From the NCBI RefSeq assembly GCF_000687935.1, contig NZ_JHZZ01000001.1, forward strand, positions 1,488,001 to 1,552,000: DNA of 64,000 nucleotides, given 5' to 3'. Below the pieces are notes generated by a model, which was not told the origin of the DNA, did no database searches, and saw nothing but the letters and a program-made list of their open reading frames with translations. A program made the position numbers and the translations under genes. Shown here in pieces: positions 27,125 through 35,229 of this stretch. Origin of the DNA: Polaribacter sp. Hel_I_88. GTDB lineage: Bacteria > Bacteroidota > Bacteroidia > Flavobacteriales > Flavobacteriaceae. The stretch's first letter is position 1; every line of letters begins with the position of its first letter.

Positions 27125-27862
27125 ATGAACTTTATTCGTAAAATAGTTAACACTAAATCTATAGAAGATAAAGAGTTATATAACGAATTAAAGAAATTAC
27201 TTAATTTTTCTCCAAGAAGTATCAATAAATACAAAAAGGCGTTTACACATAGGTCTGTCCACATGTTAGATGATGATGGAAATCCTATAAATTACGAACG
27301 GTTAGAATTTTTAGGTGATTCCATTTTAGGTGCTGTTATTGCTGCTTATTTATACAAAAAAGTTCCTACAGGCACAGAAGGTTATTTAACTCAAATGCGC
27401 TCTAAAATTGTTAGTAGAGAACATTTAAATGAACTTGGTAAAGATTTAAATTTAATCCGCTTTATAAATAGTAACGTAGATGAGGCCAATGTTGGCGATA
27501 ATATTCATGGTAATATTTTCGAAGCATTAGTGGGGGCTATTTATTTGGATAAAGGCTATAATTTTTCTCAAAAATTTATTTTTGAAAACGTAATTGATCC
27601 TTATGTTGATATTGAAAAACTAGAAGGGAAGATTACAAGCTACAAAGGTTTGATTATAGAATGGTGCCAAAAACAAAAGAAAAAATATAAGTTTGATACT
27701 TATGAAGATTCTGGTAATGAACCCATCAAACATTTTAGTGTTAAGGTAAGTATCGATGGTGAGCAAGTTGCAAAAGGAAGAGCAACATCTAAAAAAAAGG
27801 CAGAAGAACAAGCCTCGAAAAGAGTTTATTACGCGTTCCAAAGTCAAATTTCAGTTGGCTAA
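27125..27862 (+). CDS. rnc: Ribonuclease III
   Basis: A 245-residue double-strand RNA nuclease for rRNA maturation and mRNA processing. The signature ERLEFLGDSILG (near residue 59) carries the catalytic Glu and Asp, with further acids in NIFEALVGAIYLDKG. The C-terminal dsRNA-binding domain reads YKGLIIEWCQKQ ... FSVKVSIDGEQVAKG ... SKKKAEEQASKRVYYAF. It is cotranscribed with fabF. Confidence 0.95.
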   Translation: MNFIRKIVNTKSIEDKELYNELKKLLNFSPRSINKYKKAFTHRSVHMLDDDGNPINYERLEFLGDSILGAVIAAYLYKKVPTGTEGYLTQMRSKIVSREHLNELGKDLNLIRFINSNVDEANVGDNIHGNIFEALVGAIYLDKGYNFSQKFIFENVIDPYVDIEKLEGKITSYKGLIIEWCQKQKKKYKFDTYEDSGNEPIKHFSVKVSIDGEQVAKGRATSKKKAEEQASKRVYYAFQSQISVG

Positions 27863-27955
27863 CTACGATAACGTTTTCGTGAATATCCTCAAAAATCTCA
27901 TAAACTATTAGTAAATTAGCACTTCCTTAAAAGGATAAAAAGCTAATTTCTGTTT

Positions 27956-28426
27956 ATGCAAATTCATTCATTAGGTTTCGATAGTTTATGTGAAGACGAA
28001 TACTCTTTAATAGGAATTCATACTACATTAGAAGATTATAAACTAGCTTATTTACTGAATAGAATTTTAGGAACTAGTTTCTCTAAATCTAAAAAAGATT
28101 TACATATTGAGGAGTTGTCAAAAAAAACAGCTTTTTCATTATTCAATTACTCAAATTTAGAATATGAATTTGAATGGTTTTTGATAGCAAATAGTTCTAA
28201 GAGAGAAAATCAAACAGAATCTAACGAACTACTATTAACAACAGAAACAAAAACATATTTAATTCCAGAAAAGAAAAAAGTTGATTTTTTTATTAAAATT
28301 TCTGGAAACGTATCGTATAGTTTTGTTGTTAAAACAATCGATAAAATTAATACGATAGATCAGGTAATTACCTCTTATTCAATAGATAAAAACACATTAA
28401 AGTCTAAAGACTTTTTAATAATTTAA
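27956..28426 (+). CDS. IPExxxVDY family protein
   Basis: A 156-residue protein with the family-defining motif, here IPEKKKVDFF, near residue 103, followed by IKISG. The family is restricted to Bacteroidetes and commonly lies between rnc and pyk, as here (94 bp after rnc, 4 bp before pyk). Function is unknown. The conserved neighbourhood suggests coregulation with pyruvate kinase rather than a defined activity. Confidence 0.88.
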   Translation: MQIHSLGFDSLCEDEYSLIGIHTTLEDYKLAYLLNRILGTSFSKSKKDLHIEELSKKTAFSLFNYSNLEYEFEWFLIANSSKRENQTESNELLLTTETKTYLIPEKKKVDFFIKISGNVSYSFVVKTIDKINTIDQVITSYSIDKNTLKSKDFLII

Positions 28427-28430
28427 AAAT

Positions 28431-29858
28431 ATGCCACACAATAATAAAACAAAAATTGTTGCAACCTTAGGGCCAGCAACTGATACGAAAGAAATTTTAA
28501 CAGAGTTGGCTAAAAACGGAGTCAATGTTTTTAGAATCAATTTTTCTCATGCAGATTATGAAGATGTTAAAAATAAAGTAAGAATCATTAGAGAAATTAA
28601 TGAAGAAAACGGATTTAACATTGCTATTTTAGCAGATTTACAAGGACCAAAACTTCGTGTTGGAGTTATGGAAGATGATGTTATTTTAAAGGATGGAGAC
28701 ACCTTTAAATTTACAACTGAAAAGTGTATTGGTACAAAAGAAAAAGCTTTTATGACCTACAAACGTTTTCCTAAAGATGTAAAAGTAGGAGAACAAATTT
28801 TGGTTGATGATGGTAAGTTATTATTTGAAGTAGCTTCTACAAACAAAAAAGACGAAGTAGTTGTAAAAGTAATTGTTGGTGGTGCTTTAAAATCTAAAAA
28901 AGGTGTAAACTTACCTAATACAGCAATTTCTTTACCAGCTTTAACAAAAAAAGATAAAGAAGATGCCGTTTTTGCATTAGGTTTACATGTAGACTGGATG
29001 GCATTATCGTTTGTAAGAACTCCAGAAGATTTAAGGATGTTACGCGATTTAATTGCAGAACATTCAGAATATAGAGTGCCAGTAATTGCAAAAATTGAAA
29101 AGCCAGAGGCTGTTAAAAATTTAGATGCTTTAATTCCTTATTGTGATGGATTAATGGTGGCTCGTGGAGATTTAGGGGTAGAAATCCCTATGCAAGATGT
29201 GCCTTTAATTCAGAAAAAATTGGTAAGAAGAGCAAAAAGAGCAAGAATTCCTGTAATTATTGCTACACAAATGATGGAAACTATGATTGACAATTCTGTG
29301 CCAACAAGAGCAGAAGTTAATGATGTTGCCAACTCAATTATGGATGGTGCAGATGCTGTAATGCTTTCTGGAGAAACGTCTGTTGGGAAACACCCAATTA
29401 GAGTTATTCAGAAAATGTCTGAAATTATAAAAAGTGTAGAAAATTCTAGAATGATAAAAGTGCCACAAGAAGCACCTCATATTAGAACAAACAGATTTAT
29501 CACAAAATCTATTTGTCATCATGCAGCAATGATGGCAAACCATACAGATGCATCTGCAATTTGTACTCTAACAAACAGTGGTTATACAGCATTTCAAATT
29601 TCTGCATGGAGACCAAGAACACACGTTTTAGCTTTTTCTACGGACAAAAGAATTTTAGGAAAGCTAAATCTACTTTGGGGTGTTAGAGCTTATTATTATG
29701 ATAAAAACTTAACTACAGATGATACTGTAGAAGATATTAATCAAATAGCAAAAGACAAAGGTTTTGTAAAAGCAGGCGATATTGTAATTAACCTTGCATC
29801 CATGCCAGCAGAAGCTAGAGGAATGGTAAATACATTACGTGTTACTGAAATTGAGTAA
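28431..29858 (+). CDS. pyk: Pyruvate kinase
   Basis: A 475-residue glycolytic enzyme converting PEP and ADP to pyruvate and ATP. Visible motifs are KIVATLGPATDT at the N-terminus, VFRINFSHADYED, ILADLQGPKLRVG, VIAKIEKPEAV, the active-site signature GLMVARGDLGVEIP, ATQMMETMIDNSVPTRAEV and MLSGETSVGKHP. The C-terminal regulatory domain is complete. A perfect terminator follows at 29912. Confidence 0.96.
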   Translation: MPHNNKTKIVATLGPATDTKEILTELAKNGVNVFRINFSHADYEDVKNKVRIIREINEENGFNIAILADLQGPKLRVGVMEDDVILKDGDTFKFTTEKCIGTKEKAFMTYKRFPKDVKVGEQILVDDGKLLFEVASTNKKDEVVVKVIVGGALKSKKGVNLPNTAISLPALTKKDKEDAVFALGLHVDWMALSFVRTPEDLRMLRDLIAEHSEYRVPVIAKIEKPEAVKNLDALIPYCDGLMVARGDLGVEIPMQDVPLIQKKLVRRAKRARIPVIIATQMMETMIDNSVPTRAEVNDVANSIMDGADAVMLSGETSVGKHPIRVIQKMSEIIKSVENSRMIKVPQEAPHIRTNRFITKSICHHAAMMANHTDASAICTLTNSGYTAFQISAWRPRTHVLAFSTDKRILGKLNLLWGVRAYYYDKNLTTDDTVEDINQIAKDKGFVKAGDIVINLASMPAEARGMVNTLRVTEIE

Positions 29859-29911
29859 AAGATAATCTCGCAAATACAAAAATTCTCACAATTTTATTTT
29901 AATATATTATT

Positions 29912-29943
29912 AAAAAACGTTCGGAAATTTCCGAACGTTTTTT
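29912..29943 (+). terminator. Terminator after pyk
   Basis: AAAAAACGTTCGGAAA (29912-29927) and TTTCCGAACGTTTTTT (29928-29943) form a perfect 32-nt palindrome ending in a T-run. Confidence 0.88.
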
Positions 29944-30302
29944 GGTTTTGTGAAATTTGTAATTTTGTAGAAAGCTAAATTAATTTACAACCTTTTGAAG
30001 CAAAGAATAATAAAATTGAAGAGTTTGTATGTTTGAGATGCTTTCAGCAAGACAAACTGTGTAGAGTTTGTCTGTTTATTTCCATTTTTAACGTCAATTC
30101 TCATTCACTTTGTCATTTCGTAGAAATCCAACACCAAGTTTTTGAAATGAAGTTAATACTCTATTATAAGATACTTTCATTCTTATAAATTAAAGGTTTT
30201 TAGTATTTTACAAAAATTTTCTCCACATTTTCTTTGCGCATTTGCAAGATTTTTAAAGCATAACAAACCATACACTTTTAATAAAATATATAAAACAAGA
30301 GT
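29944..30302. other. Intergenic DNA with decayed repeats
   Basis: No gene is seen. The stretch 30028-30150 has fragments such as GAGATGCTTTCAGCAAGACAAACT, split here as GAGATGCTTTCAGC and AAGACAAACT, and TTTCGTAGAAATCC, which look like worn copies of interspersed flavobacterial repeats (GAGATTCTTC..., GTCATTTCG...). Confidence 0.4.
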
Positions 30303-30335
30303 GTTTCTTCCCTTTTGGAAGATTAAGATGGGCTT
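30303..30335. repeat. CTTCCC/GGGAAG interspersed repeat, copy 2
   Basis: Second copy of the unit at 24213-24244 (26 of 32 bases identical, hairpin CTTCCC-TTTT-GGAAG). It again ends directly at the stop codon of a leftward gene. Confidence 0.6.
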
Positions 30336-32633
30336 TTACAACTCCAATTTCTTACTAATAATAATTGCATCATTCGTAACAAAAGGCATTGGCATCATTT
30401 CTTCTGATCTTGCGTTTAAAGAAAAATTCGGATTGGTTAATAAATCATAAGAAACTTCATTTAAAATAAAATCTAACTTTTCATCTTTGTTTACCATGAA
30501 TGATAACGTAACATCTTCATCAGCATTTCCTAAAGTATACACTAATAAAGTTCTAGATTTGGTTGTGTAATTTTTGCCTTTTAAAACTAAAGCATCATTT
30601 ACTTTAAATTGTTTAATTGTAATTTTATTTTTAGTCATAAACTCCAACTTATTTACTTTTCTATTGGGAGTAACAACAATTTCTAAAAAACGATTTTCGC
30701 CAATAATAGTATCTAAATCAACACTAATGTCTGAAGATTGTATGTTTTTAAAATCCGTTTTTTTGTGATACGTAAAACGAGTATTGTACTTACTTTTCGT
30801 TTCTGCGTTTGCAATACTTCCTTTTATAGATGTTTCATCAAAAATTTGTTTTGTGTACGCATCTAAAGTATTATTATAGGTTCCAAAATAGGCAGTTTTA
30901 TCATCAGAATTTTGAATGTAAACAATACTATTTGGTTTTTTGTTATCCACAGAAAAACCACTTGTATAACTTCCATATCCAAAGAAAATAATAGCAAAAA
31001 CACCCGTTGATTTTAGCAACCATTTTGTCTTTTTCTGATAAAAAACAGGAATCATCAACCCAAAAATTAAAGCGATTAAAACGCCACTTATTACTAAGTT
31101 TTTGAGTCCTAAACCAATTGGAAACATTTGTATTAAAGGAGCAAAAATATAAATAGTTGGTATAAATAATAGTGTTGATAAAATACGTTTGGAGCGCTGT
31201 TCTAAATTCATAAAAACGCCAATTGCAAAGAGTAATAAAGCTGTAAAAACAGGAATTATTAAAAATCCAGCACCTTTAAAATCTTCTAAAATTAAAAAGT
31301 TGATGAGTAACCAAACAAAAATGGGTGCAACTATTAAATCTGTAACCTTGTCTTGCTTTCTAAAATAGCTGTAAGTTTTTAAAAGTATCCAACTATTTAA
31401 GAACACAAAAGCGATAATATATGTATGGCCATTATACGTAAAACCATGCAACATGTCTTTGTATTGTGGATGAATTATTTCTAGCAATTTCCAACCATAA
31501 AATGAAACTAAACCACATAAAATTATAGCAATTAAAAACGGAATAAATCCTTTCAAAATCCCTTTTACAGTAATTTTATTCAATGATAATCCAAAGAACA
31601 ACAAAGTTATAAAGACGATTGCTGCAATAATTAGCATTGTTGTTACATATGAAAATGGATACGTTAACATTTTTATAAACGGAAAATTTACATATACATA
31701 ATCAACATCAGAATCTAAATTTGTTAGATCAGAATTCGCAAAATAGTTAAGCGAAGTTGTTAAATAATCTGCTTGATGCAACAAGGTTTCTCTATCTAAA
31801 CGTTCGTAAGAATCTTGTGCTGTATGATAATCAAAATGATCATCAATAAAAGCAAAGTTGAAACCGTTGATGTTGGCATCTTGTCTAAAAACGGTTAAAT
31901 CTGTATCATTTGGCAAACGTTTATAAATGCTATACATTAAAGAATTCGCAACAGGAAAATTGGGTTTTGCAGCTAAAAATTCTGATAATAATTGGCTGTT
32001 TTTGCCATTGGTTTCCATCAACATATAACTTGGGCCTCCACTTCCTCTAGCTTCAAAATTTAAAACCAAACCAATATCTTTTGTCCAAGAATGTTCATCA
32101 ACAAAAGCTTGTGCGCCTAATAATCCTAATTCTTCTGCATCAGAAATAAGAATAATTAGATCGTTTTTTGGAGTTATGTTTTTTGCTAAATACGCTCTTA
32201 ATCCTTCTAAAATTGTTACAACTCCAGATCCAGCATCACTTGCGCCAACAGAAGAATGTGGGTTAGAATCATAATGCGTAAGCAACAATAACGCTTTTCC
32301 AGATCCAGAACCTTTAATTCTTGCTAAAATATTTTCGGCTGTAGTTCCTGCAATCCACTTTTTATTAATGGTAGTTTGGGTCTGAATTTCAGTTTCTAAT
32401 CCCATTTTTTGCAATTCTGTAACAATGTAATCTTGTACTTTTTTATGATTTTCAGAGCCAACAAAATGTGGCTTTTCGCTAATATTTTTTAAGTGAAATA
32501 AAGCATTATCTAAAGAAAAATCGGTTTTTAAAGTTGATTTATCTTTCGGTAAAGTAGGTTTTAAATCAGAAAAGCTCCAAGAAATTACACCCAATATAAT
32601 CAGGACAGATAGGATAGAAGATACTCTTTTCAT
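30336..32633 (-). CDS. M28 family metallopeptidase with membrane domain
   Basis: A 765-residue protein: an N-terminal membrane anchor (SILSVLIILGVISWSF), an M28 di-zinc aminopeptidase domain (residues 45-310), eight or so transmembrane helices (about 330-555) and a C-terminal soluble domain (560-765). Zinc-site motifs are LLLTHYDSNPH, GASDAGSG, ISDAEELGLLGA, NFEARGSG and FDYHTAQDS, all with the expected acid and His residues. Relatives include the Fxna/Pff1-type vacuolar and bacterial peptidases. It probably trims peptides on the periplasmic face. It is divergent from the CBS gene. Confidence 0.88.
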   Translation of the reverse strand: MKRVSSILSVLIILGVISWSFSDLKPTLPKDKSTLKTDFSLDNALFHLKNISEKPHFVGSENHKKVQDYIVTELQKMGLETEIQTQTTINKKWIAGTTAENILARIKGSGSGKALLLLTHYDSNPHSSVGASDAGSGVVTILEGLRAYLAKNITPKNDLIILISDAEELGLLGAQAFVDEHSWTKDIGLVLNFEARGSGGPSYMLMETNGKNSQLLSEFLAAKPNFPVANSLMYSIYKRLPNDTDLTVFRQDANINGFNFAFIDDHFDYHTAQDSYERLDRETLLHQADYLTTSLNYFANSDLTNLDSDVDYVYVNFPFIKMLTYPFSYVTTMLIIAAIVFITLLFFGLSLNKITVKGILKGFIPFLIAIILCGLVSFYGWKLLEIIHPQYKDMLHGFTYNGHTYIIAFVFLNSWILLKTYSYFRKQDKVTDLIVAPIFVWLLINFLILEDFKGAGFLIIPVFTALLLFAIGVFMNLEQRSKRILSTLLFIPTIYIFAPLIQMFPIGLGLKNLVISGVLIALIFGLMIPVFYQKKTKWLLKSTGVFAIIFFGYGSYTSGFSVDNKKPNSIVYIQNSDDKTAYFGTYNNTLDAYTKQIFDETSIKGSIANAETKSKYNTRFTYHKKTDFKNIQSSDISVDLDTIIGENRFLEIVVTPNRKVNKLEFMTKNKITIKQFKVNDALVLKGKNYTTKSRTLLVYTLGNADEDVTLSFMVNKDEKLDFILNEVSYDLLTNPNFSLNARSEEMMPMPFVTNDAIIISKKLEL

Positions 32634-32651
32634 TTGGGTTATAAGTTTTTA

Positions 32652-32684
32652 TAAATGTACTAAATAAAAAAAACTTTCAACAAA
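32652..32684 (-). promoter_or_regulatory. Candidate promoter for the M28 gene
   Basis: On the minus strand TTTG (32684-32681), 21 nt, then TACATTTA (32659-32652) matches TTTG-TAnnTTTG with one mismatch, 18 nt before the start codon. Confidence 0.4.
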
Positions 32685-32738
32685 TGTAAATCGAATGATA
32701 AAATTCTGTAATTTTAAGACAATTTAAAATCAACTATT

Positions 32739-33206
32739 ATGGGTATAAAGAGCTTTCAAGGAAAACGAGATTCATCACAAGAAAAATCAGCAGAACAAAT
32801 TTTAGTGTCAGATTATATGACTAAAAATTTGATTACTTTTAAGTCAGATGATTCTTTAGATCATGTTATTAATTTGTTGATAAAGCATAAAATTTCGGGT
32901 GGTCCTGTTGTAAATGATAAGAATGAATTAATTGGTATTATTTCTGAAACGGATTGTATTAAGCATATTTCTGAAAGAAAATATTACAATATGCCTGCTG
33001 ATGTAAATAATACTGTAGGCAAATATATGGTTACAGATGTAGATACTATTGATAAGGACATGAATATATTTGATGCTGCTTTTAAATTTATTTCATCTCA
33101 TAGAAGAAGATTTCCTGTGGTTGAAAATGGAAAACTAATTGGACAATTAAGTCAAAAAGATGTGTTGAAAGCTGCTATCAAAGTAAAAGGAAATACTTGG
33201 AAGTAA
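32739..33206 (+). CDS. CBS-domain protein
   Basis: A 155-residue protein made of a CBS pair: first repeat VSDYMTKNLITFKSDDSLDHV ... GGPVVNDKNELIGIISETD (residues 23-80, given in parts), second repeat VGKYMVTDVDTI ... RRRFPVVENGKLIGQLSQKDVL (90-148). CBS pairs bind adenine nucleotides and act as energy sensors. There is no attached enzyme domain, so it would regulate a partner. No adjacent partner is evident. Confidence 0.88.
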   Translation: MGIKSFQGKRDSSQEKSAEQILVSDYMTKNLITFKSDDSLDHVINLLIKHKISGGPVVNDKNELIGIISETDCIKHISERKYYNMPADVNNTVGKYMVTDVDTIDKDMNIFDAAFKFISSHRRRFPVVENGKLIGQLSQKDVLKAAIKVKGNTWK

Positions 33207-33241
33207 TTTTTCAATTAGAAAAATTACTTAATTCTAAAATA

Positions 33242-33595
33242 TTATTTTTCTTTTCTAATTAGCAGAAAAACTTCATTTTCCAAAGCCAAGTAACCTTCAT
33301 TATATACATAAAAATAGGTGTTTCCTGTTTTTGTAGTGTATATTGATGTAAAAAACTGAAAGTCGAAACCTTTGTCATATAATTTAGTTCTTGTTACTTT
33401 AGTTTTACCAGAAACGTTTAATTCGGATAAAATTTTATAATTTTTTCGGAGTCGATTATTTATATTTCTTATAAGGTTTTTACTGTCTTTATTTACGCGA
33501 TTGTTATACGAATTTCTGCAGTAATCAGAGCAAAATTTCTTATCTACTCTGCCTTTTACAGTTTCTTCACACTCTAAACATTTTTTATTTTCCAT
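33242..33595 (-). CDS. Small protein with N-terminal zinc ribbon
   Basis: A 117-residue protein beginning with a four-cysteine zinc ribbon (CLECEETVKGRVDKKFC and SDYC, residues 5-26) followed by RNSYNNR, as in DUF2116-type and ribosome-associated zinc ribbons. The C-terminal half has no recognised motif and ends FYVYNEGYLALENEVFLLIRKE in pieces typical of a small beta domain. It lies 9 bp after the HNH-like gene on the same strand, so the two are probably cotranscribed. Function is unknown. Confidence 0.6.
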   Translation of the reverse strand: MENKKCLECEETVKGRVDKKFCSDYCRNSYNNRVNKDSKNLIRNINNRLRKNYKILSELNVSGKTKVTRTKLYDKGFDFQFFTSIYTTKTGNTYFYVYNEGYLALENEVFLLIRKEK

Positions 33596-33604
33596 AGCAA
33601 ATGG

Positions 33605-34198
33605 TTATTTAATTTCTATTTCACTCCAATTTTCACCAGATTTTATTCTGTATAATTGAGTGGTAGTTACACCAAATTGTTTAGCAATAATTCGCAATCT
33701 TGTTTTTCTATTTGGGTCTAATAATTTTTTCTTAATAATGGTAGCTTTACCTTGTGTTAATTTAGCACCTGGTTTAATTCCATATTTTGCTTTTCTTTTA
33801 GGATTTGTATGTTGATGTTTAGTTAATTCTTTTTGATTTACCCATTTTAAATTAGCAACATAATTATCAGTTAAATCATGATTTTTATGAATTACAAACT
33901 TTTCATTCTCTTTTTTATCTAAAAAAAGATAAGCTACAGCTCTGTGTACATAAAAATTACTTTTTCTTTTTAATCCAATTTTTGGGTATGTAAATGTTTC
34001 AAAATTGTTTATTTTACTAATAGTTACTAACTCAAATTTATTATCATCATACTCTTTTTTTACTCTACCATAGTTAGAGATATAGATTTTTTCTCGTTTT
34101 AAATCGTAATTTTCTTTTTCAAATAGCTTCCATTTTTCATTTCTAAAAGCTTTCATATATTGATATTTATAGCTGTAAAGATAGTTAAAATTATCCAT
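33605..34198 (-). CDS. NUMOD4/HNH-type DNA-binding protein
   Basis: A 197-residue protein: the N-terminal region WKLFEKENYDLKREK, IYISNYGRVKK resembles NUMOD4, the middle has an HNH-like core VHRAVAYLFL and VIHKNHDLTDNYVANLKWV (parts shown), and the C-terminus LRIIAKQFGVTTTQLYRIKSGENW is a helix-turn-helix (NUMOD1-like). This is the plan of free-standing homing endonucleases and phage HNH enzymes. The central His-Asn-His spacing looks plausible (HK-NHD), but I cannot judge activity. An ATG at residue 15 is an alternative start. Confidence 0.72.
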   Translation of the reverse strand: MDNFNYLYSYKYQYMKAFRNEKWKLFEKENYDLKREKIYISNYGRVKKEYDDNKFELVTISKINNFETFTYPKIGLKRKSNFYVHRAVAYLFLDKKENEKFVIHKNHDLTDNYVANLKWVNQKELTKHQHTNPKRKAKYGIKPGAKLTQGKATIIKKKLLDPNRKTRLRIIAKQFGVTTTQLYRIKSGENWSEIEIK

Positions 34199-34372
34199 TT
34201 ACAAACGACTACAAATAATTACAACCGAAAGTAATTGTTTTGTAACCGAATAAAACTTGAGTAGTGTCGCAACTTTGCAGTGTTGAAATTATGCTGGACT
34301 TGATTCAGTAACAAATCAACAAAAACAAATTATAAACTTGCATTTAAATAAAAGTGCACAAAAACTTATCTT

Positions 34373-34588
34373 ATGAATACGTTAAGAAACAAAGTACAGT
34401 TAATTGGTAGATTAGGTCAAGAGCCAGAAATTATTACGTTTAAAGACGGTAACAAAATGGCAAAATTTTCGATGGCTACAGATGATAGTTACAAAGACAA
34501 AAATGGCAATAAAGTAGAAAAGGCTTATTGGCACCACGTTGTTGACCATATGCGAAATTCAACTAACTGCCCAAAAGCCCAAGCCTAG
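34373..34588 (+). pseudogene. ssb: Truncated single-stranded DNA-binding protein
   Basis: The first 57 codons encode the N-terminal half of an SSB OB fold (LRNKVQLIGRLGQEPEI, KMAKFSMATDDSYKD, KAYWHHVV), clearly homologous to the intact gene at 34813. At about 34543 the similarity ends and 14 unrelated codons lead to a stop, where an XRE reading frame takes over. It lacks half the fold and is very unlikely to bind DNA. The two SSB copies are diverged, so this is a broken old paralog rather than a recent tandem duplication. Confidence 0.85.
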
Positions 34589-34826
34589 GGGCTATAACAT
34601 CAATCCTGTAACTTTAGGAGACTACCTGAAACAATATCGCTTAGAAAATGGTTACACTACTTCTGAACTGGCTTTAGAGCTTGAAGTATTCCAATCAACC
34701 GTATATAAATGGGAAGCTAATCTCTCAAAACCACAGGGAAATAACTTAAATAAAATAATAGAATTTATGGGTTACGACCCAAGAATTCACAAATCATTAA
34801 AAACAAAATATTATGAACTCACTTAG
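34539..34826 (+). CDS. XRE-type HTH protein inserted after ssb fragment
   Basis: A frame of up to 95 residues carries a compact HTH: PRGYNINPVTLGDYLKQYRL, ENGYTTSELALELEVFQST, VYKWEANLSKPQGNN and IIEFMGYDP. This small family of Bacteroidetes HTH proteins is common on mobile DNA. The frame starts from a TTG at 34539 that still lies at the edge of the ssb fragment, so the true start is unclear. Its last 14 nt overlap the ATG of the intact ssb, implying translational coupling. Confidence 0.7.
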   Translation: MLTICEIQLTAQKPKPRGYNINPVTLGDYLKQYRLENGYTTSELALELEVFQSTVYKWEANLSKPQGNNLNKIIEFMGYDPRIHKSLKTKYYELT

Positions 34827-35148
34827 AAACAAAGTACAATTAATAGGAAATTTAGGAAACGATCCAGAAATCATTACGTTGGAGTCTGGAAAAAAATTAG
34901 CAAAGTTCTCTATAGCTACAAACGAAAGTTATAAAGATGCTTCAGGACAAAAGATTGATAATGTGCAATGGCATAATCTTGTGGCTTGGAACAAGACTGC
35001 TGATATTATTGAGAAATATGTAACCAAAGGTAAAGAGGTTGCTATTGAAGGTAAATTAACTTCTCGTTCTTATGAAACGAAGGAAGGAGAAAAACGATAT
35101 ATTACTGAAGTTGTTGTAAATGAACTTTTGATGTTGGGGAGTAAATAA
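34813..35148 (+). CDS. ssb: Single-stranded DNA-binding protein
   Basis: A 111-residue SSB consisting of the OB fold only (LRNKVQLIGNLGNDPEI, LAKFSIATNESY, VQWHNLVAWNKTADIIEKYV, GKEVAIEGKLTSRSYE, EVVVNELLMLG). It lacks the acidic C-terminal tail that recruits partners in chromosomal SSBs, as is common in small accessory SSBs of Bacteroidetes and mobile elements. It is probably an accessory rather than the housekeeping SSB. A terminator follows at 35173. Confidence 0.9.
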   Translation: MNSLRNKVQLIGNLGNDPEIITLESGKKLAKFSIATNESYKDASGQKIDNVQWHNLVAWNKTADIIEKYVTKGKEVAIEGKLTSRSYETKEGEKRYITEVVVNELLMLGSK

Positions 35149-35172
35149 TAGGGGAAACTATATCAAGAATAC

Positions 35173-35202
35173 AAAAAGGTTGCTTTAAATGCAACCTTTT
35201 TT
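35173..35202 (+). terminator. Rho-independent terminator after ssb
   Basis: AAAAAGGTTGC (35173-35183), a 7-nt loop and GCAACCTTTTTT form a perfect stem followed by a T-run. On the other strand it can also end the dnd-type operon. Confidence 0.85.
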
Positions 35203-35229
35203 AATACTAACTTATACTCTAGAATGTTT

